A stretch of DNA of 64,000 nucleotides from Asterella californica (lineage: Eukaryota > Streptophyta > Marchantiopsida > Marchantiales > Aytoniaceae), in NCBI GenBank assembly GCA_036924285.1, contig JAYKYS010000006.1, positions 31,408,001 to 31,472,000 on the forward strand, read 5' to 3'. Below are positions 1 through 10,157 of the stretch, one piece after another; the stretch's first letter is position 1; every line of letters starts with the position of its first letter. The notes below the pieces were generated by a model. It made no database searches. It had not been told where the DNA came from and saw only the letters and a program-made list of their open reading frames with translations. The position numbers and the translations under genes are program-made.

Positions 1-1515
1 CGATAGAACTGCGCCAATCCTAAAAATCGTCGCATCACCTTCACTGTAATCGAAGGCTCCCAAGTCACAATCGCGTCCACCTTCTGCATATCCGGGCCGA
101 CTCCTTCTGCACTAATTACATGTCCCAAGAAGTTAATGCGCTCCAAACCAAAGTCACTCTTGTCAATGTTGGCAAACACCTTATGCTCCCGCAGCTTCGT
201 CAACACCACCCTTAGCTGCTCTGCGTGCGACTCCAAGGTTTTGGAGTAGATCAAGATGTCGTCGATGTAAACGATGACAAACTCATCCATCTCCTCGCGA
301 AAAATTATGTTCATCAATGTAGTGAACGTCGAAGGGGGGTTGCAGAGTCCAAATGGCATCACTACGAATTCAAACAATCCGTATCTGGTTCGACAAGCTG
401 TCTTCTCAACATCTGGGTCAGCTATCCGGATTTGGTAATATCTTGACTTCAAGTCTATCTTGCTGAAGTACTTTGCGCCCGCTAACTTATCAAAGAGGTC
501 GTCTATCCTTGGCAAGGGATAATTATTCTTCACCGTCACCTTATTGAGTGCACGATAATCTACGCAGAGTCGTAACTTCCCATCCTTCTTCTTTGCGAAA
601 AGAACAAGGGCTCCATAAGATGACTTGCTGATTCGAATATATCCCCGCGCTAATAGCTCGCCGAGTTGTCTTTTCAACTCAAGGAGTTCCACCTGATTGA
701 GTCGGTAAGGTGCTTTGGAAGGTGGTTCTGATCTTGGCAAGACTTCGATCTTGTGATCCACCACCCGCCTTGGAGGTAACTCAGCAGGTAACTCATCCGT
801 CAAGACATCCTCGAACTCTTTAATCACTTCGCGAAGCACCTTTGGAAGTTTAGTCGCGTCTCTTGATGTTTTCTCTTGTCTGTCACCCGCCATCAAATTT
901 GCAACCCGCATCAAACACATGACCCTGTCGTTGAAGTCCATCTGTTTGCATCTGAAGTGATCAAATTCACCGCAAAGTCGTCAATTTTCCACGCCTTCCG
1001 GATCAGCCTCACTCCCAGCTTCCGCCCTTTAACTCTAACGTTTAACCTTAAAGGTTTCCGCCTAAGTTCCACTTCAAACCTGTCCAAGAAAGTGTCTCCA
1101 AAATCGCATGGATATCATCCATCTTGCACACCGTGAAGTTCTCTGTGAACTCCAACTTCCCACACACAAATCGTACGTCCAAAGTCACTTCAGAAGTTTG
1201 GTACGTCTTGCCCTTGGCAAAGCGCATCTGAATAGGCTTGTCTGCCTTGGAGGTAGACAAGCCCAACTTCTTCACCAACTTAGGACTTATGAAGGAGTGA
1301 GTCGCTCCTGTGTCCACAAGAAAAGTAGCATCACGGTTAGCAACTTTGGCTTGTAGAAACATCAATCTTGACGTCTTTTTCGTGGTTCTCAAGGTCACAG
1401 TCATCTGGCCCTCCAACAAGTCCTTTGCAACAAACGCATTCATGCTACAGTTACTAACATTAAGTTTCGTACACCCCTTAGCAATAGCCCGGTCAAATGA
1501 TGACCGAACTGAACC
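1..1515 (-). pseudogene. Ty3/gypsy protease-reverse transcriptase relic
   Basis: Read on the minus strand, this is the middle of a gypsy polyprotein. A retropepsin with the motif LVDTGATHSFISP lies near 1215-1310, inside an open stretch of 157 codons (1048-1521). Reverse transcriptase follows toward position 1: LRLCVDYRALNKVT near 530-600, MPFGLCNPPSTF near 325-365, and the catalytic YIDD (FVIVYIDDILIYS) near 245-285, then the conserved LGHVIS segment. RNase H and integrase would lie beyond the left edge. Reading frames do not join cleanly, so the copy is probably dead. The join to a different element near 1515 suggests recombination or nested insertion. Confidence 0.85.
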
Positions 1516-2640
1516 CTGCAACGGATGCCATCAGCCCTGGTGTAGACTCCGTCGTCCCAACTCTAGCACTAAACCGCACTGGTAAGCGGCTCACTTGTCT
1601 CTCACCGGACTGCCAACCTGGTCTTTAAGATGTTGTCTCCGTCCAATAATCGATCACGAACACCATAGGGTACAACACAACACCTCCAACCAATACATCA
1701 TAAGACTCTGCGGCTGTAACGATGGCCTTTGCCCTCACCATAGAGCTATCTGTGGGGTGATCTGGTCGAACTCTCATCGTCAACATCTCACGTGTCATGT
1801 GTAGAGCGATACCTCTTGATCCCCCTAGAGATGTTTACAACTGGAATGGATATCTCTCCATCTCGGACTTTTTTAGACCCAAATCAATACACGCCGTCTT
1901 TTCCAACATCAACGGTTGGGCTCTAGAGTTTAACAAGACCTTCTGGGGTCGATACAATTTCCCTGAAGGTGCCACCAAACAGAAGATACCACTTTTGTTA
2001 TCCAACAACACCACACCTGGTGCCAAACCAACACGGTCAATCGCCGGTCTAGCTGGTAACTCATCTAACCTAGCAACCGCCACTTGCCAAGTACCACTGG
2101 TAGCTATCATGATCCTCGACCCCATGGACACGTCTATCATCTCTCGCTGAACTACTTCAGCACTAGAGGTAACTACATCTTCGCTCTCATTGAGCGTGGC
2201 CGCCAATTGGAACACTGGAGCCAAGTTGACTCCCAATGCCGTCATATCCGTGGTTGAGAATAGTGAGGCTCGCAAAACTGCTGTAGTCGCCCCCAACATC
2301 GAGTTCGACGTCGCATCCACAGACGTCGAAGGTGGACTCGCATCACACCCACTCTTGGATGTCGATATCTCCAACTCTACTGCATCATCGGTAGATCATT
2401 TAGGAACCATAGATGTGATCCTCCGGTAACGTGAACGATTGAGAAAGCCTGGTCTGTCTACCAGCCTCCTCGCGTTGTGGATCCAACTCCATTGACGCAC
2501 CTCGTGGCTCGAAGACACGTATTGCACCTCTAGTCACTGCCGCAGATGCCTCAATCTGCGCCACGCCAGCCATGAAGTCGAAGTCACCTCCTTCTCCTCC
2601 GTAAGACGTGGAAGCCTCGTTCCACCTGATCTCCGCTAAG
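1516..2640 (-). pseudogene. Relic of a second retroelement (protease-like region)
   Basis: A minus-strand stretch of 179 codons (1835-2374) ends in a segment reading VLLNSRAQPLML. I read this as a decayed aspartic-protease motif in which the Asp and Gly of the usual D-S-G-A have become Asn and Arg. Downstream on the same strand (about 1560-1700), other frames give VGGVVLYPM and RPGWQSGERQ, a segment I associate from memory with retroelement polyproteins of non-seed plants. Stops and frame changes break the region. The family assignment is tentative; the retroelement origin is fairly secure from context. Confidence 0.5.
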
Positions 2641-2827
2641 CCATAGCCATACTAGCTATCCTCTGCTCCAACTGCTCAATCCGAGCAGCTATACCAGCTT
2701 CTGACGTCGTAGTAGACGGTGGACCGACCGGTCCTCTCCCAGGTGCTGGACCTCTACCTCCAGCTCGACCACCACGGCCTCCCTGAGCTCCTCTGCCTCG
2801 TCCACGATCAGCCTTCCCTTGCCACAA
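2636..2827 (-). pseudogene. Arg/Gly-rich gag-like fragment
   Basis: A 63-codon minus-strand frame is rich in RG and GR pairs, followed by a short heptad-like stretch (ARIEQLEQRIASM). It lies upstream, in minus-strand sense, of the protease-like relic, so it is plausibly the gag N-terminus of the same decayed element. There is no diagnostic domain. A second minus frame over 2689-2925 is open too, so the true frame is uncertain. The ~260 bases from 2930 to 3190 hold nothing I can assign. Confidence 0.3.
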
Positions 2828-3194
2828 CTCGAGATGGAGATCAAAACAACGGTCACTACTGTGACCAAGTCGTCCGCAATGCTCACATTACCTAAGTATT
2901 GCTTGAGACGTCCTCGACGTCTCATAATCTCTCCTCTGTGGACAGTCTGTCGTGACTCTCGTTCTCAAGATCGGGCGCAGACGCGAACAACAGAACCCTA
3001 GCGGACTTGCGCTAGGTTGTGAACGCTGCGAGTAGGACTTAACGGCTTGGCCGGGAAGTTGGGATCAGATGAACCCTAAGTGGTTCTCTGAACCAAGGTT
3101 GGAACCTTGGGTTAGGACATAAGGGCCTACCCCAAGAGGGCCGAACGCTGTGGTTCGTCTGCGTCTGCGTCTGCTTCTTTCACGCTTCACTTTT

Positions 3195-3640
3195 TGCGCT
3201 TCACTGGGCTTCCTTGACGTTGGGACGAAGGTTGTCGGTTATCGTCTCCTGATTGTGCCTCGGGGTTAGCTCGAGTCGATCTGCTCCCGTTAATCGCTCC
3301 TCGTTTCTTGGTCTTCCTCTTGGAACTCTGTCTTTCTTCGAACGACGCAGACGAACCAAGTGTGCAAAAAGTGATATCAGAGCCGACGCTTCGGTGAGCA
3401 AGAACTTGAGATAACGGCTGAAGGCTGGACGCTTGAGGAGGGACACGAGACACGAAGCGGATCAGCGTTTCTAGGTGAGCACTTGGAGCGATGACCGAAG
3501 AAAGACAGAGTTCCAAGAGGAAGACCAAGAAACGAGGAGCTGCTAACCGGAGCAGATCGACTCGAGCTAACCCCGAGGTACAATCAGAGGACGATAACCG
3601 ACAACCTTCGCCCCAACGTCAAGGAAGCCCAGTTCCAGCT
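3195..3640. repeat. Head-to-head inverted repeat of a gag start
   Basis: The minus strand of about 3195-3345 and the plus strand of about 3490-3640 encode nearly the same protein start (TEERQSSKRKTKKRGA, then RSTRANPE and QRQGSPV). The arms are ~140 bp and separated by ~145 bp that includes a primer-binding-site-like sequence. The plus arm continues into a longer gag; the minus arm breaks off after GSPV. This is two divergent copies of the same leader and gag start sharing one spacer. Confidence 0.8.
3372..3383 (+). promoter_or_regulatory. Primer-binding-site-like sequence (initiator tRNA-Met type)
   Basis: TGATATCAGAGC matches the usual plant retroelement primer site TGGTATCAGAGC at 11 of 12 positions. 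It lies ~108 bases upstream of the plus-strand gag ATG at 3491, the expected position. The LTR that should precede it is missing because the inverted copy starts there. Confidence 0.55.
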
Positions 3641-4545
3641 ATGGCACCGCTGCAACAAGATGGAGTCTTGCCAACGGTGCCCATCGATGTAAGCGCGGGA
3701 AGTCAAGGAGCCTTGTACGCGGAACTCATCAAGATGATGAAGACCATGCAGGAGGGTATGGTTTCCAAGGATAAACGTATCGCTGAGCTTGAGGCAGGCC
3801 AAGGAAGTTCCTCGTCTACCAAGAAGCTTTGTAAGACGAATTTTCCGACCCCGTTTACAGGTATAGGACGGGCTCGCAAGGTTAAGGATTTCTTAACTGA
3901 GTTGGACCTATACTTTGAAGCGCATCAGGCTCAAGAGTCAGACGAAGTGAGAGCGGCGGTTACGTTCTTGAAGGATCATGCGCTTCTCTGGTGGACTGCA
4001 TACAAGGATGAGCATGCCTTGACTGTCTCGGCGCTTGGTTGGAATGAGTTCAAGGTGTTGCTCGCCGGATGATTCACTCCAGAGTATCAAAGGATTCGAG
4101 ATGGTGTCGAGCTAGTTAGGTTGAAGCAGACGGGGATCTTAAGTGCTTATGGCGCGAGTTCAGTGCCAAGCTGGATTCGTTCTCCAAGTGGACTGAGGAG
4201 ACCAAAATATGTATATATTTATCGGGGGACTCAAGTCACGCTCGGAGAATGCTCTCTTTCGGATGCCGGAGCTACCTGCGACAAGTGCCGAACTTTTGAA
4301 GCTAGCGGAGCGAATTGAAGACGACGAAGTCCAACAACAGAAACTCTTTGAACCACACAGCACGGACAAGTTCCAGAAGAAGAACAAGGGCTTCAAGCGA
4401 CAATCGGATGGGGGTGAGAAGGATCGGAAGGATTCTTCTGCCCTGGCAGCAAAGCGGCAGCAAACAGGAGTAAAACCTAAAAGGCAAACACCTCAGAAGG
4501 GCAATGGCGCTAAGTTTACTTGTTACAACTGTGACGAGGCAGGAG
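3491..4545 (+). pseudogene. Ty3/gypsy gag relic
   Basis: The frame opens at the ATG at 3491 with a basic, Ser/Arg-rich head. A short coiled coil follows (KRIAELEAG), then a retrotransposon gag domain (FPTPFTGIGRARKVKDFL, then AVTFLKDHALLWWTAYKDE). A TGA at 4070-4072 interrupts it, probably an old CGA. Gag similarity resumes in other frames (WREFSAKLDSFSKWTEETK, then MPELPATSAELLKLAERIED), so at least two frameshifts lie near 4130 and 4210. It ends at a zinc-knuckle start, CYNCDEAGG, whose second half is gone: a deletion removed protease and polymerase. Not functional. Confidence 0.8.
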
Positions 4546-4879
4546 GACAATGCCCATGCGGAGGATGCTCTGGTCTTTGAGGAGGTGGAGGACATGCCTA
4601 GCATGTCTACGTTAGTACCATCTGCCTTGGATGTTCCACTTTGGAGTTTGAGTGGAGAGTTGCAGCAGTATGCTGATCAGTTGGTGCAACAGGCTTGGAG
4701 TGAAGCCTTTATACCACCAGTAGAGGAACAAATGGTTGTTCCTGCTACTGACTCTGTGACCTTATCACCGTTGGATACGACTCCTATTGTATGATAGTAT
4801 CCAGAGGAGGGTGTGTGTGCTGGAGCTGTTTGGAGAGATCAACATAAATTTGGCTGCGGTATTACATGCAGGCATACAT
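4546..4879 (+). other. Unassigned retroelement remnant
   Basis: Directly after the broken zinc knuckle, an open frame continues to 4794 with an acidic, non-descript protein (FEEVEDMPSMSTLVPSALDV). I recognise no domain. It is probably the far end of the same element brought next to gag by a deletion. Confidence 0.3.
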
Positions 4880-4923
4880 GGGTCTTCTGGGCTTGATATT
4901 CATTCATTCATTCATTCATTCAT
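4880..4923 (+). mobile_element. Minimal LINE 3' end with (ATTC)n tail
   Basis: Only the last ~20 bases of the LINE 3' UTR are present (GGTCTTCTGGGCTTGATATT), followed by about six ATTC units. The next LINE copy begins directly after the tail. The same end closes the longer LINE copies at ~7690 and ~13575. Confidence 0.7.
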
Positions 4924-7702
4924 GCTTTCTTAAGAGATGGACGTGCTGTTGTTACACAAAGGAGACGAGATGCTTCCAAATAGCAATTTTCGACCCTTAG
5001 AGTTATGATGTGGAACATTCATGGGCTTACTAAGTCAAAGTACACCAGCGCTTTACCAATTTGGAACAAGGCTGATATCATCAACTTGGTGGAGACATGG
5101 GAACATGAAAGAAACAATGTACATGAGTTGGATGGTTTTACTTTGATCGGCTCTACTTGGAACAAGCGCAAGCAACATAAAGGACGTGGTTTTGGAGGTA
5201 TTGCAACTTACGTCAGATCTCATTTGGATCAGCTTGTTGAAGTGGTTCTTCAGGATGTGGGTGGACAATATCATTGGATTCAAGTTGGTGGAAAAAGTAG
5301 ACCTGCATGTTATATCGCAATCTGCTATTTTGCACCTTTGAACATGTCTATCTATCGGACTAGAGCATGTAGCACGAGTCAACCTTTCCATCGTCTTTCT
5401 ATTGATGTTTTGAGATATCAAGAGAAGGGCAAGGTCTTTGTGGTGGGAGATTTCAATGCTAGAGTTCACACTTGCCAATTCACATAATTCTATGCTCTTG
5501 ACCACTCCCCTATTCTTGAAGAAGATGATGATCCTACATGGTCCCGTGCCTCCTTAGATACATCCACCAATGACATGAAAGAACACTTCTTGACTTTTGG
5601 AGCAATCTGTAGTTTGAAAATTCTGAACGGTACATCCCGTTTTCCTAGCTCTAACATGAAAACATACGTCTCTACCTCTGGATCAAGCATAGTAGACTAC
5701 CTCCTCTCCTCATCTCTTGATAGTTCACTCATTTCAGCATTTGAAGTTTTGGATCTACAACCTGAATCTGATCACACTCCTCTACTGTTCTCACTATCCT
5801 TGTCTAGCTCATTTGCACCTTACAAGTTGAAAGGTTTTGATGGGAGCAACACTACCTCTAGACTTCGTCTTGATCATCGGAAAAGACATCTTTATCAAAC
5901 TGCTCTAGAGAATTTGATATCTATTACACAATGGAACCACAATCTTGACCAACGAGATACACAGTTGACGGATGTCTTGAAGAAAATTGCAACTCGATTT
6001 TTCTCTCAACATTCAAGCAAAAAGCTCAAATGTAACCCTTGCAATGGCTGGTTTGATGAAGAGTGCAAACTTGCTCGGTTAAAGGCTCTAGACAAGGCTT
6101 GTGACTTGGAAGCAACAACCTTGTACAAGCAGTTGATCAAACGTAAGAAGAGAGCTTTCTTGAGAAAGAAAGGCTTGGAACTTGCTTTTGATTTTCAGAA
6201 GAATCCCAAAGCTTTTTGGAGACGTTTAGCATCTCGTCCAAGTTCACCAAGTCTTGATCCTTCAGCTTTGATGTCCTACGTTGAGCAACTTTACTTCTCT
6301 CCACATGCACCATGTATGCCACAAAGTGAAGGACTACCGCAGACCTTTTCAATGGACGAAGTATGACATCAGCTCAGTAGGCTTGCAAGTGGAAAATCTG
6401 AGGATCTAGAAGGACTTTCTGCAGAGCTACTACAATGGGGAGGTGATTCTCTCATTCCTATACTTACCAAGCTTCTGAATGATGCTGCTGTACATGGTTT
6501 CCCTAAGAGTTGGTTCATGCGCAAAGTGATTCTCATCCACAAGTCGGGCAAGAAGGATGATGTTACCAACTATAGAACTATCATGGTGGGCAACATCTTT
6601 GCCAAGTTATATGGGAGCTTGCTAGAGAGAAAACTCAATGTTTGGGCAGAAGGATCCAATGTGAGAGCTCGTTCACAAGCAGGTTTTCGTCCTACTTTTA
6701 GCACCATTGATCATATCCTTTGTCTTCGTGTTGCTTGGGAGAAGTCAAAAGAAAATGGTAAATCTCTCTATGCTGCTTTTATCGACTACACAAAAGCTTT
6801 TGAACGTGCTCATCTCTTAGCATGGGATTTGAGAAAGTTTCTCTTCAGGAGTTTGGTTTTGCCTGTGATACTTTATGGTGTTCAAGTGTGGGGGCCTGGT
6901 GCAAGGAAAGGAGCTTGGGAACGTATCGAGAAGATTCAAAAAGTGTTCTTACAAGTGGAGCTTGGTGTAAGATGCCAAAAACCATATGCTATGCTCCTTG
7001 CTGAATCTGGTTGCTTATCCGTGGAAGCAGAAGCTCTTTACTTGACTATCATTTATGTCTCAAGAGTGAGATCCCTTGGAGAGACGAGATTACCTTGTCA
7101 AGCTCTAAGAGTTACATTCTCATTTGGTTGGTATGCTGATGTGGTGGCTTGGTGTGGAAATGGAACATTTTTTAGCGTGATTTTTACCTTCCACCTATTG
7201 CGCTTCAGGAGTTGATTCAGAAAAGGTTTTTACATGCTATATGGTCTCAACCCAAGACCAAGATGGCTTACTATCAGCAGCATGTCAACCCCATGTTGGT
7301 GTATTGTGAACAAGAGTACCCCCAACACCGCACTAGCTCTTATAGACTTGGCATTGAGGAAGGACGTTGGCTAAACATTGTTAGGAGTGAACGACTTTGT
7401 AGACTTTGTGATTTAGATCAGATAGAGAATGAGGGATCATGTATTCATTGTATGTCCCTTGTATGATGAGATTAGATGTAGACATAAGATAGTTGCTAGT
7501 GATTTCTATACACTTTTACAGATGTCAGCTCTCCGACTAGAGCTTTATATTAGAGATATAGTTTCTTGTCGTACCAATGCTCTTTTGCATTGATACGATC
7601 TCCTAGGGTTTCCTAGGCTCACATGTTGACTTTGTATTGTATTTTTTTCTGCCTTTTGACTCTTTGGGTCTTCCAGGCTTGATATTCATTCATTCATTCA
7701 TC
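4924..7702 (+). mobile_element. L1-like LINE, copy A (5'-truncated)
   Basis: The copy begins inside the C-terminus of ORF1 (FLRDGRAVVTQRRRDASK then TAG at ~4980). After ~21 bases ORF2 starts. The copy ends with a 3' UTR containing CTTTGGGTCTTCC and an (ATTC)n tail at ~7685-7702. 5' truncation is the normal result of target-primed reverse transcription. A minus-strand LINE piece follows immediately. Confidence 0.9.
5005..7466 (+). pseudogene. LINE ORF2 of copy A, endonuclease-RT, inactivated
   Basis: Starts at ATG 5005 (MMWNIHGLTKSKY). The endonuclease domain shows VVGDFNARVH near residues 145-155 and SDHTPLL near 255. TAA at 5485-5487 and TGA at 6364-6366 break an otherwise continuous frame; copy B has Gln and Arg codons there, so both are C-to-T changes. 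RT begins (HKSGKKDDVTNYRTIMVG, then QAGFRPTFSTIDHIL), but an in-frame deletion near 6803 joins IDYTKAFE directly to RAHLLAWDL and removes the RT core including YADD. A one-base loss near 7168, a ~14-codon deletion near 7320 and a one-base gain near 7434 damage the C-terminal part. Confidence 0.9.
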
Positions 7703-8412
7703 TGCATGTTGTTGCAAAAGACCTCAAGAGCATCCAAATGTCGTTGTAAACTCAAAGGATCACGTGAAAGAATAATGATATCACCAGCATAAATCAATGC
7801 TTGAATGATATACATTCTCAACTTCACACTTTTTCCTCCAAATTCAGCAAGACATTTCTCCACGTCATCAATGAAGATACCAAATAGAGTAGGGGAGAGA
7901 GGACAACCTTGAATGACTCCAATGGTGCTAAAGATCTCCTTTGATTGTGTCGAGGTGAGCTTCACATAAACTCGTTCATAGAGTTTAGAAACCGCTGCTA
8001 TCATGTCTTCAGGAACACCAGTGGCAACAAGTCTGTCTCATAAGAGCTTCCTAGGCACCTTATCAAAAACTTTTGTGTAGTCGATAAAAGCAGCATAGAG
8101 AGATTTACCATGACTTGTGGATGAGAACCACTTTGTGCATAAACCAACTCTTAAGGAAATCATGTACATCAGCATCATTCAGAAGCTTGGTAAGTATAGG
8201 AATGAGAGAATCACCTCTCCATTGTAGTAGCTCTGCTGAAAGTCCTTCTAGATCCTCAGATTTTCCACTTGCAAGTTTCCTGAGCTGATGTTGTACTTTC
8301 GTCCATTGAAAAAGTCTGCGGTAGTCCTTCACTTTGTGGCATACATGGTGCATGTGGAGAGAAGTAAAGTTGCTCAACGTAAGACATCAAAGCTGAAGGG
8401 TCAAGACTTGGT
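7703..8412 (-). mobile_element. LINE ORF2 fragment, RT core, antisense
   Basis: The minus strand encodes part of RT: GVIQGCPLSPTLFGIFIDD and the catalytic box, here YAGD instead of YADD (7780-7791). An upstream part (8105-8377) carries LASGKSEDLEGLSAELLQW and ends at VVLIHKSW. The ~60 codons that should link IHKS to AAFIDYTK are missing, so this piece also has an internal deletion. It abuts the tail of copy A. Confidence 0.85.
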
Positions 8413-8622
8413 GAATTTATACACTCTTACTCTTACAGATGCTAACACTTCACTAGGATTATATATGCAAGACGTAGTTACTCATCGTACTAATACTCTT
8501 CATATTAGTACTGCTTCTTATGTTAGTTATTGAGTTTTGGTTTATGTTTTTGGATTGTGTTTTGTGTCTTTTGATTCTTTGGGTCTTCCGGATATGATTA
8601 TTATCATTTATCATAAAGACTT
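8413..8622 (+). mobile_element. LINE 3' end with (ATTTATC)-type tail
   Basis: Plus-strand C-terminal codons (YMQDVVTHRTNTLHIST then stop) lead into the shared 3' UTR motif TTTGGGTCTTCCGGA. The tail is built on ATTATCATTTATC rather than ATTC, marking a second LINE subfamily. Confidence 0.75.
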
Positions 8623-8625
8623 TAT

Positions 8626-9373
8626 CTTTCTCTTGATATTTCATAACATCAACAGAATGACGATGGAATGGTTGACTCATACTACATGCTCTGGTGAGAT
8701 AAATGGGCATGTTCAAAGGTGTAAAATAGCATATTGCAGTATAACATGCAGATCTAGTCTCTTCACCAACTCAAAGCTAATGATATTGCCCCTCAACATC
8801 ACGAAGCACCACCTCAACAAGCTGATATAAATGAGAACTTCGGGAGTGATGGTTCTCCATAGTATTCTTGGGGCTTCTCGCGTGAGAAGACTCTCCGGTG
8901 TCTCTTCCTGGCTCCTGATCTCTCATCACTGCTGCTACTGCTGCTTGAACCACTGCCTCTGAGACCTCCTGAACTGCTCGAGGTCCCTCCCGGCCTTCCT
9001 CCGTCGGGGCCATCCACACCACTGCCCGTTGGCGTGGTCGCGGGTGCTGGTGGGTTCACAGACGGCTGCAGGTTGGCTGCAGCTGGGACAGATTCGCGGT
9101 TGAGGACGGGTCCGTCCTACCATCCCAAAGCGGTTGCGGAGGCTCTACAGAAATGCCTCCACGTCCTTCATTGCCTCGCAGATCTCTGAGTTGCTTGACT
9201 GACTCGCAGATGTGCCTCCAGTCGAGAAGTCACAATACCCCAAAGCCATGTCCTCTATGTCTCTTGCTCTTGTAAGAAGTAGATCCAACCAACTCACGTA
9301 CATTGTTTCTTTCATGCTCCCATGTCATATGAGTCTCCACCATGTTGATGATATCAGCTTTGCCCCAAACCGA
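8626..9373 (-). mobile_element. LINE endonuclease fragment, split by an insert
   Basis: Minus-strand pieces of the ORF2 endonuclease lie at 8626-8830 (YQLVEVVLRDVEGQYH, SMSQPFHRHSVDVMKYQEK) and ~9226-9373 (WGKADIINMVET region). In intact copies these are separated by only a few codons; here ~395 unrelated bases lie between them. Confidence 0.75.
8831..9225 (-). mobile_element. Gag-like insert inside the LINE fragment
   Basis: A GC-richer block. Its minus strand encodes a Ser/Gly/Pro-rich protein (GGLRGSGSSSSSSSDERSG, then RREKPQEYYGEP-like sequence) resembling the disordered head of an LTR-retrotransposon gag. It replaces the ATYVRS part of the LINE endonuclease. No LTR or clear target duplication is seen, so it may be a captured fragment. 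Confidence 0.4.
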
Positions 9374-10157
9374 TAAATGATAAATGGTAAATGATAATAA
9401 TCATGTCCGGAAGACCCAAAGAGTCAAAAGGCAAAAACACAATACAATAACACAAACTAAAAATCAGAAGCTAATGTCTGAATCAGTACTAATACGAAGA
9501 TTATTAGTATGATGAGTAACTACGTCTCGCATATATAATCTTATTGAAAGCGTCGACATATGTAAGAGTGAATAAAAGTTGCTAGCGACTATCGCATGTC
9601 TACATATGATATCCAAGTACAATGGACATATGATGAATGCATGATCTTCATCTTCAATCTGATCTAAATCACAAAGTTTACAAATACGTTCACTCCTATC
9701 AATATTTAACCAACGTCATTCCTTAATACCAAGTCTATGAGAACTAGTACGATGTTGAACTATCACATGTCGGAGAGAGGTTGATATAGATGCTTGGAGG
9801 TATTCCTGATCGCAATACACCAGCATGGAATTGACTTGCTGCTGATAATAAGTCATCTTGGTCTTAGGTTGAGACCATAGAGCATGTAAAAATCTTCTTT
9901 GTATCAAGTCACGAAGAGCAATAGGTGGGAGGTTAAAATCACGTTCAGATATGTTCCTTCTCCACACCAAGCCACCACATCAGCATACCAACCAAAAGAG
10001 AGTGTAGCTCTTAGAGCTTGACAAGGTAGTCTTGTCTCTCCGAGAGATCTCACCCTAGATACATAGATGATCGTCAAGTAAAGTGCTTCAGCTTCCAAAG
10101 GTAAATAACCACATTCAGCAAGGAGTATAGCATATGGTGCCACATATGGTGCCATAA
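9374..10157 (-). mobile_element. LINE 3' third, antisense
   Basis: In minus-strand sense: C-terminal ORF2 sequence (LPLEAEALYLTIIYVSRVRSL, SQPKTKMTYYQQQVNSMLVY, the Cys-rich LCDLDQIEDEDH finger), the 3' UTR, and a tail of ATTTATC-type repeats at 9374-9405. Numerous small changes make it non-coding. Copy B begins at its right edge. Confidence 0.85.

Noticed and set aside
3377..3583. Minus-strand frame across the inverted-repeat centre
   Set aside because: Shadow of the leader and gag start on the other strand.
6795..6815. Copy A RT-core gap as a spliced intron
   Set aside because: No GT-AG consensus at the deletion ends when compared with full-length copies.
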